Positions 1 to 6,003 of a stretch of DNA of 6,003 nt are shown one piece after another. Each line of letters starts with the position of its first letter. The first letter of the stretch is position 1. This stretch comes from Candidatus Omnitrophota bacterium. GTDB lineage: Bacteria > Omnitrophota > Gorgyraeia > Gygaellales > Profunditerraquicolaceae. A program made the translations under genes and the position numbers. The stretch lies in contig JAQUSM010000071.1 of NCBI GenBank assembly GCA_028715095.1, positions 1 through 6,003 on the forward strand, in the 5' to 3' direction. The notes under the pieces were generated by a model. That model did not search any database and had not been told where the DNA came from. It saw nothing but the letters and a program-made list of their open reading frames with translations.

Positions 1-307
1 ACACAAACTCACCCTGGCGGACAGTTATCCTTTTTTCATAAACAATAAAAGCCAGTTCATTATGATCGCCATTTGTCAGGTAAACTATTTTTATTTTTGC
101 GCCCGCTTCAAGCGCCCGCTGAATAACTCCTGCACAGGCGATTGCCTCATCATCAGGATGCGGGGATAGAATCAACACGCGCTCTCCTTTTTTAAAAGGC
201 TCTAAATCAGGTATCCTCGGCCAATACGCTTGATCGGGTTTTTCTATGCTGGCACAACCGGCAAGCAGCAGGAACAATAAAATAGTTGATATCTTGTATT
301 TACGCAT
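1..307 (-). CDS. PIG-L/LmbE-family deacetylase lipoprotein, 3' end cut off by window edge
   Basis: Seen: an open frame from ATG at 307 down to base 1 (102 residues, no stop), preceded in frame by a TAG four codons upstream, so this is the first possible ATG. The N-terminus is a lipoprotein signal: basic MRKYK, a Leu-rich core, then lipobox LAGC with Cys at residue 18. A mature Rossmann-like start follows: VLILSPHPDDEA (residues 44-55) and VYLTNGD (75-81). Known: PHPDDE is the signature of PIG-L/LmbE zinc deacetylases (GlcNAc-PI, mycothiol and bacillithiol pathway enzymes). By family analogy His50 and Asp53 bind zinc and Asp52 is the general base; the third ligand, a later His, lies outside the window. 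Inferred: an envelope-anchored N-deacetylase acting on an amino-sugar substrate that cannot be named. Residue +2 after Cys is Ala, so under the E. coli Lol rule it would go to the outer membrane. The family call is firm; the substrate is unknown. Confidence 0.9.
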   Translation of the reverse strand, partial: MRKYKISTILLFLLLAGCASIEKPDQAYWPRIPDLEPFKKGERVLILSPHPDDEAIACAGVIQRALEAGAKIKIVYLTNGDHNELAFIVYEKRITVRQGEFV

Positions 308-313
308 TGATGC

Positions 314-342
314 ATTCTATCATTTAGCTAATTCTTAGTCAA
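314..342 (-). promoter_or_regulatory. Sigma70-type promoter for the PIG-L lipoprotein gene, extended -10, probably leaderless
   Basis: On the minus strand TTGACT (337-342) is followed after exactly 17 bases by TAGAAT (314-319). The -10 hexamer is preceded by TG plus one base, the extended -10 element. Each hexamer matches the sigma70 consensus at five of six positions. Only six bases (GCATCA) separate the -10 from the ATG at 307, so the predicted transcription start is at the A of ATG or within a base of it. There is no Shine-Dalgarno sequence and no room for one. Confidence 0.62.
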
Positions 343-401
343 GACAATCGCCGGCAATCAGGGGTTTTCGACGATACCCAGCCCGGCAAGGAAAGTATAA
401 T

Positions 402-429
402 TTGCAAAAACTTACACTTGTTATACAAT
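402..429 (+). promoter_or_regulatory. Candidate sigma70-type promoter for the cation transporter gene, probably leaderless
   Basis: TTGCAA (402-407), a 16-base spacer and TACAAT (424-429) resemble a sigma70 promoter; the -10 matches five of six consensus bases and the -35 four of six. The -10 ends six bases before ATG at 436, the same spacing as in the divergent promoter, which puts the expected start of transcription at that ATG. A perfect TATAAT at 396-401 is an alternative -10, but I see no matching -35 for it at normal spacing. Weaker than the opposite promoter. Confidence 0.4.
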
Positions 430-435
430 ACTTCT

Positions 436-1314
436 ATGGTAACCGACATCCGGCAACACTATCAAAAAATAAGGAAAATCCTTTTTATCATACTCGTCTT
501 AAACTGGCTGGTCGCCCTGGCTAAAATCATTTACGGTTTAAGCAGCCGTTGTTCAAGCATGGCCGCAGACGGATTCCATTCGCTTTCAGACGGCACATCC
601 AATATTATCGGGTTACTGGGTATCCACTTCGCCTGCCAACCGGTAGACAAAGACCACCCCTATGGACACAAGAAATATGAGACACTGTTCTCCCTGGTAA
701 TCTCCGCCATGCTTTTTATTCTCTCATTCAATTTAATTAAACAGGGATGGAGCCGCCTGATGCGGCCAATCTTGCCTGAAGTAGATATAACAAGCTTTGT
801 AATCATGGTCATTACGTTAGCGGTTAATATCTGGGTAATGCGTTATGAGCATAAAAAAGGCGAAGAGTTAAAAAGCGATATCCTGGTTTCTGATTCTATG
901 CATACACGCGCAGACGTCATCACTTCTTTTTCAGTAATCGTCTCGCTTATCGCGATAAAGCTGGGGTTTCCTTTAGTCGACCCGATCATCACTATCCTTA
1001 TATCATTGTTTATCGGCTTTGCTGCTTTTGAAATTGCCAAAGAGAGCTCCGACGTGCTTTGTGACACGGCTGTTTTTCTGGATGACGCAAAAATTATGGA
1101 TATTGTGTTAAAAACAAAGGGAGTGCGCGCCTGCCATAAGATACGCAGCCGCGGAAGGATTGACGATATTTATATTGATTTACATGTCCAGGTTAACCAT
1201 AACATGCATATCGATGACGCCCACCAGATAAGCTACCGCATTGAAGAAGCAATCAAATCTGCCATACCCGGCATAACTGATGTAGTAGTGCACATGGAAC
1301 CCCAGGAAGATTAG
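436..1314 (+). CDS. Cation diffusion facilitator (CDF) family metal exporter, probably Zn2+
   Basis: A 292-residue inner-membrane divalent metal/proton antiporter of the FieF/ZitB/CzcD type, of usual length. Seen: six hydrophobic segments (about residues 15-34, 40-66, 82-102, 117-136, 157-176 and 179-199), then a soluble tail (200-292) matching the CDF dimerisation domain and ending VVVHMEP. TM2 carries HSLSD (48-52) and TM5 HTRAD (156-160), the two halves of the transport site. The loop motif DHPYGHKKYE (73-82) is typical of the family. Known: HxxxD in both TM2 and TM5 is the pattern of zinc-selective CDFs, whereas FieF has DxxxD in TM2. Inferred: zinc efflux for homeostasis. The frame also opens at TTG 418, six codons earlier, but that stretch overlaps the likely -10 box and neither start has a Shine-Dalgarno, so ATG 436 is preferred. 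The gene stands alone, divergent from the PIG-L gene, and its TAG stop overlaps the stop of the convergent peptidase gene. Confidence 0.93.
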   Translation: MVTDIRQHYQKIRKILFIILVLNWLVALAKIIYGLSSRCSSMAADGFHSLSDGTSNIIGLLGIHFACQPVDKDHPYGHKKYETLFSLVISAMLFILSFNLIKQGWSRLMRPILPEVDITSFVIMVITLAVNIWVMRYEHKKGEELKSDILVSDSMHTRADVITSFSVIVSLIAIKLGFPLVDPIITILISLFIGFAAFEIAKESSDVLCDTAVFLDDAKIMDIVLKTKGVRACHKIRSRGRIDDIYIDLHVQVNHNMHIDDAHQISYRIEEAIKSAIPGITDVVVHMEPQED

Positions 1315-1796
1315 ATATACTCAAGAGGGTCTTGGGGGAGGCCTTTCTTTCTGATTTCAAAATGTAAATGCGGAAGCATGTCGCGGGCCCTGGCGTTTCC
1401 GGTTTTACCCACTCTTCCGATAACCTGACACTGGCGCACATAATCATTTTTACGCACAAGAATCTCCGAAAGATGCCCATAGATAGTAATGTAATTACCT
1501 GCATGCCGGATAATTACATACTTTCCCATTCCATGGTTCTGGGTGGCGCTAAGCACCCTGCCGCTTTTAGCGGCAGAAACAGCAACCCCCACATCCGCCA
1601 AAAGGTCAATACCTTTATGGACCCTGCTTCCGGAACGGTTTGAAGCAAACAGCCCGCTGCCGTGGTTATCGTTGCGGATAAGGATATCACCCTTGTAATC
1701 AATAGGGCAGATAAAATATCGCTTATCCACAGAAGCCAGGCCCACGAACGTATAAACCAATACTATTATTGAAATAATCGCCAGGATTCTCTTCAT
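1311..1796 (-). CDS. M23-family (LytM/lysostaphin-type) zinc metallopeptidase, membrane-anchored or secreted
   Basis: A 161-residue protein with an N-terminal hydrophobic segment (about 4-22) acting as a signal peptide or anchor, a short linker, and a single peptidase M23 domain (about 45-161). All active-site residues are visible: HKGID gives zinc ligands His60 and Asp64; GHLS gives His108; HLHFEI gives catalytic His143 and zinc ligand His145. The end, DPLEYI, is the usual close of the fold. Known: M23 enzymes cut peptide cross-bridges in peptidoglycan. The intact set argues for a working endopeptidase rather than a degenerate EnvC/NlpD-type activator. It is small: no LysM, SH3 or coiled coil is present, so there is no obvious wall-targeting module. 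It is the third gene of the secA-lnt run, starting in the ATGA overlap at the end of lnt. Substrate and cellular timing cannot be read from the sequence. Confidence 0.92.
   Translation of the reverse strand: MKRILAIISIIVLVYTFVGLASVDKRYFICPIDYKGDILIRNDNHGSGLFASNRSGSRVHKGIDLLADVGVAVSAAKSGRVLSATQNHGMGKYVIIRHAGNYITIYGHLSEILVRKNDYVRQCQVIGRVGKTGNARARDMLPHLHFEIRKKGLPQDPLEYI
1541..1576. repeat. Two adjacent inverted repeats (potential stem-loops) inside the M23 gene
   Basis: GGGTG (1541-1545) pairs with CACCC (1554-1558) around an 8-base loop. Immediately next, CTGCCGCT (1558-1565) pairs perfectly with AGCGGCAG (1569-1576) around a 3-base loop; the two share base 1558. On the minus strand the second repeat encodes AAKSGR, part of the conserved M23 core, so coding constraint may explain it. 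No T-run follows on either strand, so it is not a standard intrinsic terminator. Confidence 0.45.
1793..1796 (-). other. ATGA stop/start overlap, lnt to M23 peptidase
   Basis: On the minus strand the M23 start codon (1796-1794) and the lnt stop TGA (1795-1793) share two bases. This arrangement normally means one transcript and coupled translation by reinitiation. Confidence 0.85.
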
Positions 1797-3265
1797 CTTT
1801 TCCTTAAAAGAAATATTATAACACAGCTGTCAAGCAGCAGGCATAAAATGATAAAAAAATCGCCATAGCGGTTATAGAATGTCCGCCTGGCTTGCGCTAA
1901 ACAAATATTCTGGCTGCTATAACCTTTGACGAAGATTTCTTTTCCCGCGGCATCCCGCACTATTGAAGAAAGCCTGCCAAACGGGTCGATAAAACCGGAT
2001 ATCCCTGTATTAGCTGCCCTGACCAGATAAACACGATTTTCAACCGCCCTGAAAACAGAAGCTGCAAAATGCTGATAAGGCGCGCTGCCTTCTTTATACC
2101 AGGCATCATTAGTAATATTTACCAGAAACCTTGCTCCTTTCTTTATAAATTCCCGGGACAATTCCGGGAATAAATCCTCAAAGCAAATGAGCACGGAGAA
2201 ATCGGCAGGCTGACCGAATATAGTATGCTCTTTACCCGGTTCGATGTCTCCGATAGGCGCAATCGTCTGCAAGAAAGGAAAGGTGTTTTTAAACGGCACA
2301 TACTCTCCGAACGGAACCAGATGAAGTTTATTATAGGTTTTCTGCGGCTTGCCAATATTATTAATGAATAAGGCGCTGTTAAAATAGGCCTGGCCAGAGC
2401 GCGAAACCGCCCCTACCAACAAATTAATTTTTAGCTGGGCGGCTAAGGAAAAAACCTGGTTAAATTGCGCATCAGGCATATCCTCTGTCCAAAGAGCCGG
2501 AACAGATGCCTCCGGCCAAATAATTAAACCGGGATTATCTCTGGCAGCGGATTTAGTTAATTCTATATAGCTATTCAATATACCGGAGGCTGCCTCTTTA
2601 TCCCATTTTAAATCTTGGGGGATATTCCCCTGGACTACAGAGACCTTAAGTAACTCCTTATCAGAATGCCGGCTGGTTTTATAATTCAAGCTGTAGAAAC
2701 CGTACGTTAAGCATAAAAACAATATGCAGGCGTAAATTAAAAAAATCTTTGCTTTCAGGCGCTTACGTAAGGCTAAATAAAATACAACATTAAACAACAC
2801 CACAGAAAATGATACTCCCCATGAACCGGTAATATCGGCAATCTGGATAACCGGTAAATTTCTGTATTGTGAAAACCCTACTTGCGCCCAGGGAAAACCC
2901 GTAAACAAATAACTGCGTACATATTCCAGCAATACCCAGGTGCTTGGCACAAAAAACAGAAAAACTCCCCGGGGAAGAGAGCGGGACAAATAAACTGCGC
3001 AGGCAAAAACCCCAAAGTAGACAGCCAGATATAAAATTAAAATTACCTGGCCGAGAAGGGTAACATGGATAAGCCAATATATAGTCAGGCTCCAGAAAAT
3101 AATCCCGCAAAGATAGCCGATGATAAATGATTGGAGAAAAGATTTTTTCTCTAGCGAAAGAAGCAAGGGGACAAAACCAAACCAGGCAAACAGCCAAAGG
3201 TTAAAACTGGAGAAGGAAAGAGATAATAAACAGGCGGCTAAGATAGGCAGGATTACCTGGCTCAT
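1793..3265 (-). CDS. lnt: Apolipoprotein N-acyltransferase
   Basis: A 490-residue inner-membrane enzyme that adds the third acyl chain, from phospholipid, to the N-terminal Cys of apolipoproteins, the last step after Lgt and LspA. Seen: an N-terminal block of hydrophobic helices (about 1-192), a periplasmic carbon-nitrogen hydrolase domain (about 205-455), and a C-terminal helix (about 467-487) after the conserved TFYNRYGD. The catalytic triad is present: Glu252 in IIWPEAS, Lys313 in YNKLHLVPFGEYVP, Cys361 in ICFEDLFPE; the helper Glu321 is also there. These match E. coli Glu267, Lys335, Cys387 and Glu343. Length is near normal. The residue after the catalytic Cys is Phe where E. coli has Tyr388. 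The frame also opens at a GTG at 3277, but ATG 3265 is preferred because it forms a 4-base ATGA overlap with the secA stop. No strong Shine-Dalgarno precedes it, so translation probably depends on ribosomes finishing secA. Confidence 0.96.
   Translation of the reverse strand: MSQVILPILAACLLSLSFSSFNLWLFAWFGFVPLLLSLEKKSFLQSFIIGYLCGIIFWSLTIYWLIHVTLLGQVILILYLAVYFGVFACAVYLSRSLPRGVFLFFVPSTWVLLEYVRSYLFTGFPWAQVGFSQYRNLPVIQIADITGSWGVSFSVVLFNVVFYLALRKRLKAKIFLIYACILFLCLTYGFYSLNYKTSRHSDKELLKVSVVQGNIPQDLKWDKEAASGILNSYIELTKSAARDNPGLIIWPEASVPALWTEDMPDAQFNQVFSLAAQLKINLLVGAVSRSGQAYFNSALFINNIGKPQKTYNKLHLVPFGEYVPFKNTFPFLQTIAPIGDIEPGKEHTIFGQPADFSVLICFEDLFPELSREFIKKGARFLVNITNDAWYKEGSAPYQHFAASVFRAVENRVYLVRAANTGISGFIDPFGRLSSIVRDAAGKEIFVKGYSSQNICLAQARRTFYNRYGDFFIILCLLLDSCVIIFLLRKR
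1801..1805 (-). promoter_or_regulatory. Ribosome binding site for the M23 peptidase gene
   Basis: AAGGA on the minus strand lies four bases before ATG at 1796, inside the last codons of lnt. It supports this start and shows that the host does use Shine-Dalgarno sequences within operons, in contrast to the two divergent genes at the left. Confidence 0.6.
3262..3265 (-). other. ATGA stop/start overlap, secA to lnt
   Basis: The secA stop TGA (3264-3262) and the lnt ATG (3265-3263) overlap on the minus strand. With no clear Shine-Dalgarno upstream, this suggests reinitiation coupling of lnt to secA, and it decides the lnt start against the GTG four codons earlier. Confidence 0.8.
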
Positions 3266-6003
3266 TTTGCACAACACTTCTTATATTTTTTTCCTGAACC
3301 GCAAGGACATGGGTCATTACGTCCCACCTTAGGCTGGTGGGATTGTACAGGCTTAGGTGCGGTTGTTTGTTTAATTGGAGCAATCGCTGGTTCTGAAAAA
3401 TCTTCTTGCGCAGCAGAAGCCTGGAATTTAACTGATTCCGGATGGGAGAGTTCTTTAGACAAAGAGCTGAAAACTCCGCGGAACCTATCCGGTTTAGCAG
3501 GCTGCAATTTAAAAATAGTTTCTACGGCCTCTTCTTCGATACCGCCGATCATCTGGCTGAACATTTCAAAAGCCTCGCGTTTATATTCGATCAAAGGATC
3601 CCGCTGCCCATAGGCGCGCAGGCCTATGCCTTCGCGCAGGCTATCCATAGCATAGAGATGGTCCTTCCATTTACTATCTATGATCTGCAGGAAGACCATG
3701 CCTTCTAAATTACGCATCAGTTCAGGAGTAATCGATTTCTCTTTAGCTTCGTAAGCTTCAAGTAGCTGCGCAGATAATTTATCTCTAACCCCCTGATCAG
3801 CCTGCCCGGCAAATTCTTGCGGGTTAAGCTCCAGGCCAAACTTCAAAACCATGGAGCTGATTAAACCTGTGGTGTCAATGCCGGAGGAGTCCGGCTGATT
3901 ATAAACTTGCAGGTACTCACCGACAAGCTTATGGATAATGCCGGCAATATTCTCTTTGAGAGAGAAGCCTTCCAGAATTTGCTTGCGTTGACCATAGATA
4001 ATCTCCCGCTGCTTATTCATTACATTATCATATTCCAAGAGCTGCTTGCGAATCTCAAAATTATGCTGCTCTACCCGGCGCTGGGCAATCTCGATGGAAC
4101 CGGTAACCCAGGGATGCTCGATAACCTGGCCTTCTTCCAAACCTAATTTATCCATCAACCCGATGATCCTGTCTGAGCCAAATAAACGCATAAGATCATC
4201 CTTTAATGATACGTAAAAACGCGAAGAACCGGGATCTCCCTGGCGGCCGCTTCTTCCGCGCAGCTGGTTGTCAATACGCCTGGCTTCGTGGCGCTCTGTG
4301 CCTAAAACATGCAGGCCTCCTAACTCGGCTACTTTATCATGTTCTAATGCAGTCTCTGACTTATACCGTTCAAAGATTGCTTTATATTCATTAAGGTAAT
4401 TTGGGTCTGCTGGGTCCAATTTCTGCTTAGCCACATTCTTGGCGATAAATTCGGGGTTGCCTCCCAAAAGAATATCTGTTCCGCGGCCCGCCATATTCGT
4501 GGCGATAGTTACTCCTTTGTACCTGCCGGCCTGGGCGATAATCTGTGCCTCCAGCTCATGATATTTGGCGTTTAAGACCTGGTGCGGTACGCCCCGGCGC
4601 TTAAGCATCTCGGAAAGATTTTCAGATTTATCGATGGTAATTGTCCCAACCAATACCGGCTTACCCGAATTATATAGCTGGGCTATCTCCTCAACTACGG
4701 CAGCAAACTTTTCTTTTTCGGTTTTATAAATACGGTCGGGATAATTCTTACGCAGCAGGGGTTTATTTGTAGGCAAAACAACCACGTCCAGTTGATAAAT
4801 ATTCTTGAATTCGTTAGCTTCGGTAAAAGCAGTTCCGGTCATCCCCGCTAACTTTTCATACATACGAAAATAATTCTGGAAGGTAATCGTAGCCAGAGTC
4901 TGATTTTCCCGCTCGATTTTTAACCCCTCCTTAGACTCAACAGCCTGATGCAATCCGTCTGACCAGCGCCTTCCCGGCATAAGCCTGCCGGTAAATTCAT
5001 CCACAATGATCACCGCGCCGTCCTTAACTACATAATCCACGTCGCGCTGAAAAAACTCTTTTGCCCGTAAAGCCTGGATCGTATGATGGCGGTATTCGAT
5101 TGTTTCTAAAGTATGCAAGGTGTCGATACCCCAGAGTTTAGCGGCCTTAAACTCCCCTTCTTCGGTAAGGGCGACGGTCTGCGCCTTTTCATCCGCTACA
5201 TAATCAAAACCTTTGCCTAAATCCACCCCTTTATATTTAGCGTCAATCTCGTCTTTCTCCGTAACCCGGCGCCCGTTTAATCCTTCGACTATTTTCTTAG
5301 CGGTATAATATTTATCTGTAGATTCCTCCGCGGGTCCGGAGATGATTAACGGGGTGCGCGCCTCATCGATCAATATCGAATCGACTTCATCCACAATGGC
5401 ATAATAAAAAGGCCTCTGCACCAGTTCTGCGACAGAATATTTCATATTATCGCGCAGATAATCAAAACCAAACTCATTGTTTGTGCCATACGTTATATCG
5501 CAGGAGTAAGCAATCTTTCTTTCCTCGTCGGACATATCATGCTGGATAGTGCCTACGGATAGCCCTAAGAACTCATAAATCGGCCCCATCCAGTCGCGGT
5601 CGCGCCGGGCAAGATAATCATTGACCGTAACGATATGGACTCCCTTGCCTAACAAAGCATTCAGATACGCTGCCAATGTGGCAACCAGGGTCTTTCCTTC
5701 TCCCGTGGACATCTCCGCGATCCTGCCCTCATGCAGTATAATACCCCCGGCAATCTGCACATCAAAATGCCTTAAACCTATTGTGCGCTTAGACGCCTCT
5801 CTGACTACGGCAAAAGCCTCAGGCAATATGTCGGCGAAAATCCTGTTCCGGCTTACTTTAAGCTTTTCTTTTAGTTTCTCCTTTTCCTCCGGCATAGCCA
5901 CTGAAAGCATGGCTTGCTGCAGGGAAACCAGGTCCTGGGAAATTTGTTCAGATTTACCGCTTAAATGCCCCCTGAATTCATCTGTCTTGGCACGAAGCTC
6001 TGC
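3262..6003 (-). CDS. secA: Preprotein translocase ATPase SecA, N-terminus cut off by window edge
   Basis: The ATP-driven motor that pushes unfolded preproteins through SecYEG. The window holds 913 residues and the frame stays open to base 6003. The ATG at 5910 is internal, because the 31 codons before it read as SecA (ELRAKTDEFRGHL matches E. coli near residues 42-54). About 40 residues are therefore missing. Seen, numbered from the window edge: Walker A GEGKT (101-105); Walker B/DEAD box DEVD (205-208) followed by the SILIDEARTPL stretch; preprotein cross-linking domain (about 235-390); NBD2 with MAGRGTD (504-510) and the arginine-finger region QLRGRSGRQGD (580-590); helical scaffold and two-helix finger (about 630-830, including WKDHLYAMDSLR at 779-790); a Pro/Gln/Ala-rich linker; and a SEC-C zinc motif with Cys 899, 901, 910 and 911, which in E. 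coli contacts SecB and lipids. NBD2 has an extra charged segment of about 40 residues between LLGGNPEF and ELGGLHVLGTER, as in many non-proteobacterial SecAs. It heads the run secA-lnt-M23; its promoter is outside the window. Confidence 0.99.
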   Translation of the reverse strand, partial: AELRAKTDEFRGHLSGKSEQISQDLVSLQQAMLSVAMPEEKEKLKEKLKVSRNRIFADILPEAFAVVREASKRTIGLRHFDVQIAGGIILHEGRIAEMSTGEGKTLVATLAAYLNALLGKGVHIVTVNDYLARRDRDWMGPIYEFLGLSVGTIQHDMSDEERKIAYSCDITYGTNNEFGFDYLRDNMKYSVAELVQRPFYYAIVDEVDSILIDEARTPLIISGPAEESTDKYYTAKKIVEGLNGRRVTEKDEIDAKYKGVDLGKGFDYVADEKAQTVALTEEGEFKAAKLWGIDTLHTLETIEYRHHTIQALRAKEFFQRDVDYVVKDGAVIIVDEFTGRLMPGRRWSDGLHQAVESKEGLKIERENQTLATITFQNYFRMYEKLAGMTGTAFTEANEFKNIYQLDVVVLPTNKPLLRKNYPDRIYKTEKEKFAAVVEEIAQLYNSGKPVLVGTITIDKSENLSEMLKRRGVPHQVLNAKYHELEAQIIAQAGRYKGVTIATNMAGRGTDILLGGNPEFIAKNVAKQKLDPADPNYLNEYKAIFERYKSETALEHDKVAELGGLHVLGTERHEARRIDNQLRGRSGRQGDPGSSRFYVSLKDDLMRLFGSDRIIGLMDKLGLEEGQVIEHPWVTGSIEIAQRRVEQHNFEIRKQLLEYDNVMNKQREIIYGQRKQILEGFSLKENIAGIIHKLVGEYLQVYNQPDSSGIDTTGLISSMVLKFGLELNPQEFAGQADQGVRDKLSAQLLEAYEAKEKSITPELMRNLEGMVFLQIIDSKWKDHLYAMDSLREGIGLRAYGQRDPLIEYKREAFEMFSQMIGGIEEEAVETIFKLQPAKPDRFRGVFSSLSKELSHPESVKFQASAAQEDFSEPAIAPIKQTTAPKPVQSHQPKVGRNDPCPCGSGKKYKKCCAK

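Noticed and set aside
258..456. The heptamer CCGGCAA occurs at 258, 351, 383 and 450, around the divergent promoters, and could be a regulator binding repeat.
   Set aside because: The same heptamer also appears inside secA, spacing is irregular, and two of the copies lie in coding sequence. It looks like ordinary composition rather than an operator.
1320..1336. Short hairpin (CAAGA, GGG loop, TCTTG) just past the transporter stop as a possible terminator.
   Set aside because: The stem is weak, G-rich sequence rather than a T-run follows on the plus strand, and it is the codons for the peptidase C-terminus.
1368..1643. Plus-strand open frame opposite the M23 peptidase gene.
   Set aside because: It lies entirely antisense to an intact, motif-complete peptidase and its translation resembles nothing recognisable.
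2149..2171. Perfect inverted repeat ATTCCCGG / CCGGGAAT with a 7-base loop inside lnt.
   Set aside because: It encodes normal Lnt sequence (FPELSREF region), has no T-run, and sits mid-gene with no feature that it could serve.
3442..4394. Plus-strand open frames opposite secA (for example 3442-3708, 3907-4146, 4206-4394).
   Set aside because: They are antisense to well-conserved secA domains, show no domain-like content, and are expected by chance opposite a long coding frame.
3262..5910. ATG at 5910 as the true secA start.
   Set aside because: The frame continues upstream to the window edge with recognisable SecA N-terminal sequence, so the gene is simply cut by the window.

Overview
This 6 kb stretch looks like an ordinary, tightly packed chromosomal segment from a Gram-negative-type (two-membrane) bacterium. 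It carries an apolipoprotein N-acyltransferase, a lipoprotein-signal enzyme and an exported M23 peptidase beside SecA. Base composition is moderate, with no shift obvious by eye. No transposase, integrase, CRISPR array, tRNA or rRNA is visible. The lineage cannot be fixed from sequence alone. The style (compact, ATGA junctions, almost no intergenic DNA) would fit an uncultivated lineage such as Omnitrophota, but that is a weak guess.

Layout: (1) positions 1-307, minus strand, hold the N-terminal third or so of a PIG-L/LmbE-type deacetylase with a lipoprotein signal peptide; it runs off the left edge. (2) Positions 308-435 are the only real intergenic gap. It holds two divergent sigma70-type promoters, each placed so that transcription would begin at, or within a base of, the A of the start codon, so both genes may be leaderless. 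(3) Positions 436-1314, plus strand, encode a zinc-type cation diffusion facilitator. (4) From 6003 down to 1311 the minus strand carries a three-gene run: secA (5' end missing), lnt, and a small membrane-anchored or secreted M23 metallopeptidase. The two junctions inside this run are both 4-base ATGA overlaps. The run converges on the transporter gene, and the two stop codons overlap.

Functionally, secA and lnt serve protein export and lipoprotein maturation. The M23 enzyme is an exported cell-wall hydrolase, and the PIG-L lipoprotein across the window would be a client of both SecA and Lnt. The transporter is a separate metal homeostasis function. I found no convincing new multi-gene system. 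The most interesting items are the paired leaderless-type promoters, the lipoprotein form of a PIG-L deacetylase, and the gap-free convergent gene end.
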